DNA of 5,575 nucleotides. It comes from Stenotrophomonas_A sp002429615 (GTDB lineage Bacteria > Pseudomonadota > Gammaproteobacteria > Xanthomonadales > Xanthomonadaceae). Both the position numbers and the translations under genes were made by a program. The stretch covers positions 1 through 5,575 of the forward strand of contig DALZZL010000207.1 in assembly GCA_031987425.1 (NCBI GenBank), written 5' to 3'. How positions within the stretch are numbered: position 1 is the stretch's first letter; each line of letters opens with the position of its first letter. The notes under the pieces were generated by a model. The model searched no databases and had not been told where the DNA came from. It saw only the letters and a program-made list of their open reading frames with translations. This document shows, piece after piece, positions 1 to 5,000 of this stretch.

Positions 1-434
1 GCAAGGCCGCCCCGGTCGCGGCGCGGAGCTGGCCGCAGGTGGCCCCGGCCGACCCGGCCGCCGCCAATGCCGTGCTGATGCGGGCGCTGGGGCTGGTCGG
101 CACGCCCTACCGCTACGGCGGCAACAACCCGGAGGGCGGCTTCGACTGCAGCGGCCTGGTCACCTACGTCTACCGCGACATGCTCGACCTGCGCCTGCCG
201 CGCAGTTCCTCCGAGCTGGCCGCGCTGCAGGGCCCGAAGATCGCCCCGGAGCGCCTGGCGGCGGGCGATCTGGTGTTTTTCGGCAGTCGCGGCAACGTGT
301 CGCACGTCGGCATCTATGTGGGCGAAGGGCGCTTCGTGCATGCCCCCAGCACAGGCGGAACAGTCCGCCTGGACACGCTCGACGGGGTCTACTGGCGGGA
401 TCATTACAGTGGCGCGAAACGGGTCCTGCACTGA
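1..434 (+). CDS. NlpC/P60 family peptidoglycan endopeptidase, 5' partial
   Basis: The reading frame is open from the window edge (first whole codon at base 3, residues KAAPVAARSWPQ) to TGA at 432-434, so the true start and any signal peptide lie outside. A GTG at 39 is in frame but is probably internal. Numbering from that codon, the NlpC/P60 fold is complete: GTPYRYGG (21-28), the catalytic cysteine in FDCSGLV (C37, codon 147-149), LAAGDLVFF (73-81), the catalytic histidine in SHVGIYVG (H89) and the third polar residue in HAPS (H101). Family members cut the D-gamma-glutamyl-diaminopimelate bond, or a nearby bond, in the peptides of peptidoglycan, usually in the periplasm. The order Cys-His-His is intact, so an active enzyme is expected. 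The next gene is a paralogue in the same direction, which suggests duplication. The exact cleavage site and the physiological role cannot be read from the sequence. Confidence 0.9.
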   Translation, partial: KAAPVAARSWPQVAPADPAAANAVLMRALGLVGTPYRYGGNNPEGGFDCSGLVTYVYRDMLDLRLPRSSSELAALQGPKIAPERLAAGDLVFFGSRGNVSHVGIYVGEGRFVHAPSTGGTVRLDTLDGVYWRDHYSGAKRVLH

Positions 435-436
435 AC

Positions 437-457
437 TGTGACCGGACGCACGTCACA
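437..457. promoter_or_regulatory. Inverted repeat TGTGAC-N9-GTCACA, possible operator
   Basis: Two perfect 6-base arms (437-442 and 452-457) sit 2 bases after the stop of the first hydrolase gene and upstream of the second. The half-sites resemble the TGTGA/TCACA halves bound by CRP/Clp-type regulators. However, the gap between the pentamers is 11 bases, not the usual 6, so a normal Clp dimer would not fit. It could be another regulator's site, a weak RNA hairpin, or chance. Confidence 0.3.
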
Positions 458-507
458 TAAAACGAAATTTTAACGAAAATTGAACCTCACACATCCTTCA
501 CCGGGGC
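458..507 (+). promoter_or_regulatory. AT-rich leader, likely promoter region of second NlpC/P60 gene
   Basis: The stretch at about 458-485 is markedly A/T-rich (runs AAAA, ATTTT and AAAATT) in otherwise GC-rich DNA and lies just before the second hydrolase gene. This is what a promoter region looks like in such genomes. I could not fit a convincing -35/-10 pair at standard spacing, so no exact boxes are claimed. No clear Shine-Dalgarno sequence precedes the ATG at 508. Confidence 0.4.
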
Positions 508-1284
508 ATGATCGCGCATCGCCTGCCGCAATGTGATTCCCGCGTGACGACCGACGACCTGTCTTTCACCCCGCGTTTCTCTTTCCAGAAACCTCTCCGC
601 CTGCTCTGCGCTTCCGTGCTGTGCCTGGCTGCCGCCCCGGTTCTGGCCCAGAACGTGGACAAGGCCGCCGCCGCCCCGGATGTCGCTGTGCAGGACACCG
701 CTTCCACCGCGCCGGCCGCCTCCCGCAGCCGCGCCGATGCCGCCGCCACCGCGACCCTGGCCGCCCTGCTGCCCCGCCTGGCCGGTAACGACACCATTCC
801 GCTGATGGATCGTTCGGCGATGTTCGCCGGCGATCTCAGCCGCCTCCTGGCCAATTACGACGTTTCGCAGAGCGCGGCCGACCGCGCCGAGATCGCCGTC
901 AACGACGGCCAGGTGCAGAGCATCCTCAAGCGCGCCATGGGCCTGCTGGGCACACCGTACCGCTGGGGCGGCACCTCGCCGGACGGTTTCGACTGCAGCG
1001 GCCTGGTCGGCTACGTGTTCAAGACCGCGCTGGGCATCGAGCTGCCGCGTGTGTCGCGCGAGATGGCGCGTGACGATGCCGCTGCGCTGATCAAGGACCG
1101 CAATTCGCTGACCGCCGGCGACCTGGTGTTCTTCGGCCGTCGAGGCCGCGTGGACCATGTCGGCATCTATGTCGGTGATGGCCGCTTCCTGCATGCGCCG
1201 AGCCGCGGCAAGGACGTGCAGATCGATACGCTGGCCAGCGGCTACTGGAGCGAGAAGTTCGTGCAGGCGCGCCGGGTGCTTTGA
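508..1284 (+). CDS. NlpC/P60 family peptidoglycan endopeptidase, exported
   Basis: A 258-residue secreted cell-wall hydrolase. A hydrophobic signal segment follows K28-P-L-R (about 32-46) and ends in APVLA, with likely signal peptidase I cleavage after A47. A low-complexity Ala-rich stretch (52-90) and a linker lead to the C-terminal NlpC/P60 domain (about 135-258): GTPYRWGG (148-155), catalytic C163 in FDCSGLV, LTAGDLVFFG (201-210), catalytic H217 in DHVGIYVG and H229 in HAPS. Such enzymes cleave stem peptides of peptidoglycan in the periplasm, during wall remodelling or daughter-cell separation. The start is uncertain. ATG 508 gives a long, 47-residue signal peptide, while the in-frame GTG at 544 would give a more usual one of about 35 residues; neither has a good ribosome-binding site. 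The domain closely resembles that of the preceding gene, and both end in a similar YW...A.RVL tail. A strong terminator follows the stop, so transcription ends here. Confidence 0.92.
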   Translation: MIAHRLPQCDSRVTTDDLSFTPRFSFQKPLRLLCASVLCLAAAPVLAQNVDKAAAAPDVAVQDTASTAPAASRSRADAAATATLAALLPRLAGNDTIPLMDRSAMFAGDLSRLLANYDVSQSAADRAEIAVNDGQVQSILKRAMGLLGTPYRWGGTSPDGFDCSGLVGYVFKTALGIELPRVSREMARDDAAALIKDRNSLTAGDLVFFGRRGRVDHVGIYVGDGRFLHAPSRGKDVQIDTLASGYWSEKFVQARRVL

Positions 1285-1307
1285 GGCCGGTTGTTAGCTT
1301 GATAGAG

Positions 1308-1335
1308 AAAGGCCGCGCTCAGCGCGGCCTTTTTT
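1308..1335 (+). terminator. Rho-independent terminator after the NlpC/P60 gene
   Basis: An 8-bp perfect GC stem (1311-1318 pairing with 1322-1329) with a 3-base loop is followed by six T residues (1330-1335) and preceded by AAA that can extend the stem. It lies 26 bases after the hydrolase stop codon. On the opposite strand the same hairpin is followed by TTTCTCT, so it may also stop transcripts arriving from the convergent thioesterase gene. Confidence 0.93.
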
Positions 1336-1379
1336 GTTGCGCGGTGGGTGCTGGTTTCCTGCCGGCTGACCCTCTACGG

Positions 1380-1401
1380 TCGCGGCTGAAGCCGCTCCTA
1401 C
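1380..1401 (-). repeat. GTAG-type REP unit (minus orientation)
   Basis: Read on the minus strand, the unit begins GTAGGAGC and contains a GCGGC/GCCGC stem around a TTCA loop (1382-1386 with 1391-1395). A GTAG head plus a short palindrome is the form of the REP elements scattered between genes in Pseudomonas and Xanthomonadaceae genomes, which are mobilised in trans by RAYT (TnpA-REP) proteins. It faces a second, opposite unit 48 bases away in the gap between two convergent genes. Confidence 0.75.
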
Positions 1402-1449
1402 AGGGGGCGGCGACGGCGTTTCAATCACCTGCCCGGTCCAGATTCCTTT

Positions 1450-1472
1450 GTGGGAGGGGCTTCAGCCCCGAC
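1450..1472 (+). repeat. REP unit (plus orientation), partner of the upstream unit
   Basis: The unit begins GTGGGAGG and has a GGGGC/GCCCC stem (1456-1460 with 1465-1469) around the loop TTCA, the same loop as in the first unit. The head is GTGG instead of GTAG, a common variant. It ends 7 bases before the thioesterase stop codon, so its hairpin lies directly in the 3' untranslated part of that mRNA and might protect or end it. There is no T-run, so it is not a classic terminator. Confidence 0.72.
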
Positions 1473-1479
1473 CCGCCGA

Positions 1480-1962
1480 TCAGGCGTGCTGGTACTGCGC
1501 GATGGTGTCCTCGATGCCCTTGCTCAGTTCCATCACCTTCAATGCGTACTCGGCCAGGCGCTGGTCCTGCTCGGTGTCCGGGCGCCAGCTCGGGACCTCG
1601 GCCGGGGTCGCATGGTCGTCGTCCATCGCCACGAACACGATGATGCAGTGGGTGCACAGGCGTGAAGCACCGCCCATGGGGCTGCGCGCGCGTACGTCGA
1701 TGGCGAAGTGCATGCTGGTGCGGCCGGTATAGACCAGCTTGGCCGAGACCGTCACCACGTCGCCGATCAGGATCGGCGCGACGAAGCGGATGCCGCCCAC
1801 CGCCACCGTCACGCAGTAACGGCTGCTCCACCCGCTCGCCGCCGCGAACCCCGCCTGGTCGATCCACTTCATGACCACGCCGCCATGCACCTTGCCGCCG
1901 AAATTCACATCGTTCGGCTCGGCCAGGAAACGGAAATTCAGTTCGCGCTGCTCGCCACTCAC
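1480..1962 (-). CDS. Acyl-CoA thioesterase, hotdog fold (YciA/BACH-like)
   Basis: A 160-residue single-hotdog protein, a usual length for bacterial YciA/BACH-type acyl-CoA thioesterases, which hydrolyse acyl-CoA to free fatty acid and CoA in the cytoplasm. The family signature is clear near the N-terminus: N20-F-G-G-K-V-H-G-G followed by MKWIDQAGFAAA, with D35 in the position of the catalytic acid on the central helix and N20 as its usual partner. The strand GGIRFVAPILIGDVVTVSAKLVYTGRTSM (about 56-84) is also typical. The protein would act as an oligomer built from hotdog dimers. Start: GTG at 1960-1962, chosen because GGAGG lies 6 bases upstream and no ATG is better placed. It is transcribed away from the sigma-54 regulator and toward the REP pair. 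Which acyl chain it prefers cannot be told. No link to the neighbouring export genes is evident, and it may be a housekeeping gene beside them. Confidence 0.9.
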   Translation of the reverse strand: MSGEQRELNFRFLAEPNDVNFGGKVHGGVVMKWIDQAGFAAASGWSSRYCVTVAVGGIRFVAPILIGDVVTVSAKLVYTGRTSMHFAIDVRARSPMGGASRLCTHCIIVFVAMDDDHATPAEVPSWRPDTEQDQRLAEYALKVMELSKGIEDTIAQYQHA

Positions 1963-1968
1963 GGCTGG

Positions 1969-1973
1969 CCTCC
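1969..1973 (-). promoter_or_regulatory. Ribosome-binding site deciding the thioesterase GTG start
   Basis: On the minus strand GGAGG stands 6 bases before the GTG at 1960-1962, near-ideal spacing. The surrounding CTGGAGGCC is repeated exactly 14 bases further upstream (1981-1989), but only the near copy is at working distance. Confidence 0.75.
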
Positions 1974-2201
1974 AGATCAGGGCCTCCAGTGTGCCACGCC
2001 GTTACGGGCACCCCGCTGTCCGGTCTGTTCCACAACGCGCGTTGACAGGTGTGTCCGTCCCCGGGGGTTCCGGCCAGGGCGGCCAAGGCAATGCGCCGCG
2101 TCCCGCATGGGCGGGCCCGGGCATCGATCGGACAGGGGGCGGCCTGGCCGGATCGTGTGAGAGTGGCTCCAGCGCTCCGCCTGCGCAGCTTCAAGCGTGT
2201 C
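1974..2201. promoter_or_regulatory. Divergent intergenic region between thioesterase and VpsR-like regulator
   Basis: The 248-base gap (1963-2210) between two divergent start codons must carry the promoters of both genes. Visible landmarks are a consensus -35 hexamer TTGACA on the plus strand (2042-2047) and a 12-base perfect palindrome overlapping it (2033-2044). At 17 bases from TTGACA the sequence is GGGTTC, a poor -10 box, so the promoter is only suggested; an activator-dependent or different promoter is possible. A frame open on the plus strand from 2049 runs into the regulator, but its Arg/Ala/Pro-rich product resembles translated non-coding DNA. Confidence 0.4.
2033..2044. promoter_or_regulatory. 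12-base palindrome CAACGCGCGTTG overlapping a TTGACA box
   Basis: The sequence is a perfect palindrome with no spacer. It shares its last three bases with TTGACA at 2042-2047. A site in this place could act as an operator for the regulator gene, for example in autoregulation. The binding protein is unknown, and a CG-rich palindrome can arise by chance in GC-rich DNA. Confidence 0.3.
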
Positions 2202-2205
2202 AGGA
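2202..2205 (+). promoter_or_regulatory. Ribosome-binding site deciding the regulator start
   Basis: AGGA ends 5 bases before the ATG at 2211. The start codons further upstream in the same frame (GTG 2049 and others) have no comparable site, and the residues they would add look non-coding. This supports the start at 2211. Confidence 0.6.
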
Positions 2206-2210
2206 CGTGC

Positions 2211-3539
2211 ATGGCAGCCATACCCGACTTCACCCGCCGCTGCGTCATCTGGTTTGGGCGGCCGCAGGCGCAGGAACGCGAGGTGCTCGCCGCGGCCGGC
2301 TGGCGGCTGCGCATCGTCGAGCGTGACGACGACACCGGCATCGGCCTGCGCAGCGACGACCTCGTCGTCGGCCTGGTCGACCTGCGCGACAACGGCGCCG
2401 ATCTGGCCCGCGTGCAGCGTCTGCTCGACGAACACCACTATCTCTCGCTGATGGCGGTGACCCCGGCCGGCGCCAACGACGACGACATGCCCGGCCACCT
2501 GCTCGACCACTGCATCGAGACCTTCCCCAGCCCACTGGATCCGCGCCGCATCGTGCAGGCGCTGCGGCTGCTCGAATCCCCCGTGGCACCGGACCCACGC
2601 CACGGCGTGGAGGCCCTGATCGGCGACAGCTCGATCATGCGCGCCACCCACGCGCGGCTGCGCAAGTTCGCGCCGGTGGACCTGCCGGTGCTGGTCACCG
2701 GCGAAACCGGTACCGGCAAGGAAGTCGCCGCACGCGCCATCCATGAGCTGTCCGCGCGCGGGCCGCGCGCCTTCGTGGCGGTGAACTGCGGTGCGCTGCC
2801 GGCCAGCCTGGTCCAGTCCGAACTGTTCGGCCACGAACGCGGCGCCTTCACCGGCGCGGCCACGCGCCGCCTGGGCCTGTTCGAAACCGCCAGCGGCGGT
2901 ACCGTGTTCCTCGACGAGATTGGCGACCTGCCACTGGATGCGCAGACCAACCTGCTGCGCGTGCTGCAGGAAGGCACGATCGAGCGCGTCGGCAGCAACC
3001 AGCCGGTGAAGGTGGATGTGCGCGTGCTGGCCGCCACCCACGTCGAACTGGAACAGGCGGTCGACGCCGGCCGCTTCCGTCGCGACCTTTACTACCGCCT
3101 CAACGTGCTGCGCCTGCCGATGCCGGCGCTGCGCGAGCGCGGCGCGGACATCACCCTGCTTGCGCAGCACTTCCTCGACCGCTTCCGTGCGCAGCACACC
3201 ACCCGCGCACGCGGCTTCACCCCGCAGGCGCTGGCGGCGATGAGCGGTTTCGATTGGCCGGGCAACGTGCGCGAACTGCTCAACCGGGTACAGCGCGCGG
3301 CGGTGATCGCCGAACACGAGCTGATCACCGATGCGGACCTGGAGCTGGCGCAGGCCGCCGCTTCCCCGCGCGACCACCTCGGCATGGCCCGCGACCAGGC
3401 CGAGCGCGATGCGCTGCTGCACAACCTCAAGCAGAGCCACTACAACGTGAGCGCCTGCGCCAGGCGCATGCAGGTATCGCGGGTGACCATCTACCGGCTG
3501 TGCCGCAAGCACGGCGTCGCGCTGGAAGGCCGCCCTTAA
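2211..3539 (+). CDS. VpsR-like sigma-54 enhancer-binding transcription regulator
   Basis: A 442-residue activator with three parts. Residues 1-120 form a receiver-like domain resembling Vibrio cholerae VpsR; VVGLVDLRDN (52-61) matches the VpsR stretch that holds its conserved Asp, making D57 the candidate phosphoacceptor, although a Lys/Thr switch set is not obvious. Residues 135-380 are an AAA+ domain with Walker A GETGTGKE (164-171), an intact sigma-54-contacting GAFTGA loop (211-216), Walker B VFLDEIGDL (232-240), an arginine-finger region FRRDLYYRLNV (289-299) and sensor II WPGNVREL (349-356). The C-terminus (412-436) is a Fis-type helix-turn-helix. SERDALL-like and HTH stretches near the end also resemble VpsR. 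The family binds upstream enhancers and uses ATP to open sigma-54 promoters; VpsR responds to c-di-GMP and drives matrix genes. The gene is convergent with the FapF-like gene, 46 bases apart, so control of that operon is likely but inferred. FleQ-like and other group members are alternatives. Confidence 0.9.
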   Translation: MAAIPDFTRRCVIWFGRPQAQEREVLAAAGWRLRIVERDDDTGIGLRSDDLVVGLVDLRDNGADLARVQRLLDEHHYLSLMAVTPAGANDDDMPGHLLDHCIETFPSPLDPRRIVQALRLLESPVAPDPRHGVEALIGDSSIMRATHARLRKFAPVDLPVLVTGETGTGKEVAARAIHELSARGPRAFVAVNCGALPASLVQSELFGHERGAFTGAATRRLGLFETASGGTVFLDEIGDLPLDAQTNLLRVLQEGTIERVGSNQPVKVDVRVLAATHVELEQAVDAGRFRRDLYYRLNVLRLPMPALRERGADITLLAQHFLDRFRAQHTTRARGFTPQALAAMSGFDWPGNVRELLNRVQRAAVIAEHELITDADLELAQAAASPRDHLGMARDQAERDALLHNLKQSHYNVSACARRMQVSRVTIYRLCRKHGVALEGRP

Positions 3540-3540
3540 C

Positions 3541-3571
3541 GCGGCCATCGGCGTCGATGGCCGATGGCCGC
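3541..3571. terminator. Hairpin between convergent genes, possible bidirectional terminator
   Basis: A perfect 12-bp stem (3541-3552 with 3560-3571) with a 7-base loop starts one base after the regulator stop codon and ends 14 bases from the stop of the FapF-like gene. Its place between two convergent stops suits a shared terminator. Neither strand has a T-run after the stem, so it is not a standard intrinsic terminator; it may pause polymerase or protect the 3' ends of both mRNAs. Confidence 0.5.
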
Positions 3572-3585
3572 CGCCCGATGCCGCT

Positions 3586-4953
3586 TCAGAGCATGTACGG
3601 CACCTTGAACGCCAGGCTGAAGTCCGGCGCGTCCGGGGTCAGCCCCACGCCGAGCAGGCTCACCAGCGTGGCGTGTGAGTTCAGCGCATAGGTGACGCCG
3701 AAGTTCAGCGTGCCGGCATTGGCGTCGCTGCCGATCACCTTCACCCACTGCCCGCCCTGGTAGCGCGTGGAGGCACGTGCGCTGAGCTTGTCGCTGAAGG
3801 AAATGCTCAGGCTGGTGCGTTCGTTGAACGCGAACGCCACGCCGGCGCCGAAGTAGTACGAATCGCCCAGGCGCACCGACCCGGGATTGACCGTATCCGG
3901 ATTGCTGTCGATGTCGTCGAAGCTGCGCTTGAACGAATAGATGTAGCCGATGTTGGCGAACAGGATCGCCGGATCGGCGGTCTTCACCGCCGACAGGCCG
4001 ATGTTGGCCTGCCATACCCCGTTGCCGGTCGGCTGCTCGCCCGGCACCGCGAAGCGGATGAACTGGTCGTCATCGCGTTCGAGCACCTTCCAGTCCACGC
4101 CATACGGCTCGCGGCCGGTGGGCGCGGTGGCACCGAAGGTCAGCACCGTCTCGGGCATCTTGCCGCGCTCGGGGAACAGGCGGTAATTGCCGCTCAGCGC
4201 GATGTCGCCGAGGCCGCCGCCGGTGGTTTCCTCCTGCGCGATCGCCGCGGCCGAGCCGCCGGCGCCGCCCTTCTGGTAGACCGTCTTGCGTTCAAGGAAC
4301 GGCACGTCGACGTTGAGGGTGAAGTTCGGACTGATGCCCCAGCGCGCGGCCAGGTTGTAGGTCAGCGAATCGGACTCGACGTTCTCGATGGCGATGTTGC
4401 CGAGGAAGATCGCATCCAGCGCCAGGAAGCCGTTGAGCGTGAGCAGCTTGCGATCGTAGCGGGCGTAGGTGAGGCTGTTCTCGATCGTGAGTTTCTGGTT
4501 GAACAGCGCCTGCTGTTGCTGCTTGACGTCGTTGACGCTGCGCCGCGAAGCCTCCTTGGCCTGCTTGCCCTCCGCCGTGCTGCTCGCGTAGCCGGCCGAA
4601 GGTGGCGCGCTGGCGGCACTGGCGTTCTCGGCCGCTACCGCCGCGGCCGCGGCAGGCACCGCGGCGGTGGCCGTGGTAGGTGCGGCCACCGCGCCGGTCT
4701 TGCCGGCCAGCCGCGCCTGCATCGCCTGCACCTGCACGTCCAGTTCGCGCAGGCGTCGCACTTCCTGCGCGTAATTGGCCTTCAGCGCTTCGAGCTGGGC
4801 CATCAGTTCCTGCACGTCGGCCGCATCCTCGGCGCTCACCGCCGGGGCCGCGGGCGCCACCGGCGCGTTCTGCGCCTGTGCCGCGGCACTGCCGCCCCAC
4901 AAGGCCGCCAGGGTTGCACCGGCCGCCGCGCCATACCGCATCATCCTTTGCAT
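3586..4953 (-). CDS. FapF-like outer-membrane beta-barrel transporter
   Basis: A 455-residue exported protein. Domains in order: signal peptide (1 to about 27, AAAQAQ cleavage region); a five-heptad coiled coil (47-82; a positions V47, L54, Y61, L68, V75, L82; d positions L50, L57, E64, L71, M78); an Ala/Pro/Thr-rich linker (about 86-125); a charged and Gln-rich helix (128-154) ending ALFNQK; then a beta-barrel (about 155-455) beginning LTIENSLTYARYDRKLLTL and ending in an amphipathic strand FSLAFKVPYML. Signal, coiled coil, plug-like helix and barrel is the layout of FapF, the trimeric pore that exports Fap amyloid subunits in Pseudomonas. Barrel stretches such as LNGFLALDAIFLGNI and VESDSLTYNLAARWG match my memory of that family. 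Annotation pipelines often call such genes 'transporter' (MetA-pathway-like). GGGGGAG precedes the ATG at suitable spacing. It follows a repeat-containing secreted protein by 47 bases without a terminator, so they are probably co-transcribed. A different OM porin family is possible but less likely. Confidence 0.8.
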   Translation of the reverse strand: MQRMMRYGAAAGATLAALWGGSAAAQAQNAPVAPAAPAVSAEDAADVQELMAQLEALKANYAQEVRRLRELDVQVQAMQARLAGKTGAVAAPTTATAAVPAAAAAVAAENASAASAPPSAGYASSTAEGKQAKEASRRSVNDVKQQQQALFNQKLTIENSLTYARYDRKLLTLNGFLALDAIFLGNIAIENVESDSLTYNLAARWGISPNFTLNVDVPFLERKTVYQKGGAGGSAAAIAQEETTGGGLGDIALSGNYRLFPERGKMPETVLTFGATAPTGREPYGVDWKVLERDDDQFIRFAVPGEQPTGNGVWQANIGLSAVKTADPAILFANIGYIYSFKRSFDDIDSNPDTVNPGSVRLGDSYYFGAGVAFAFNERTSLSISFSDKLSARASTRYQGGQWVKVIGSDANAGTLNFGVTYALNSHATLVSLLGVGLTPDAPDFSLAFKVPYML

Positions 4954-4961
4954 CGCACGTT

Positions 4962-4968
4962 CTCCCCC
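4962..4968 (-). promoter_or_regulatory. Ribosome-binding site of the FapF-like gene
   Basis: On the minus strand a GGGGGAG run lies 8 bases before the ATG at 4951-4953. It supports this start over the internal ATGs at codons 4 and 5, which have no room for their own site. Confidence 0.6.
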
Positions 4969-5000
4969 GTCGCCGCCACGGCGCGGTTTCAGTGATGGCC

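Noticed and set aside
437..457. Standard Clp/CRP binding site
   Set aside because: Half-sites match but the spacing is 11 instead of 6 bases, so it is listed only as an unassigned inverted repeat.
1981..1996. Sigma-54-like promoter TGGCAC-N5-AGGCC on the minus strand upstream of the thioesterase
   Set aside because: The -24 half is perfect and the -12 GC is kept, but the transcript would start at about 1971, inside the thioesterase ribosome-binding site (1969-1973), so it could not serve that gene well. The rest of the -12 box is poor.
2049..2210. Longer version of the sigma-54 regulator starting at GTG 2049
   Set aside because: The added 54 residues are Arg/Ala/Pro-rich with no domain character, and the ATG at 2211 has AGGA 5 bases upstream and starts right before the receiver-like domain.
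1977..3548. A 523-codon open frame on the minus strand opposite the regulator
   Set aside because: It is a by-product of GC-rich codon use in the regulator gene; its product is His/Ala/Gln-rich with no recognisable domain, while the plus strand encodes all AAA+ motifs.
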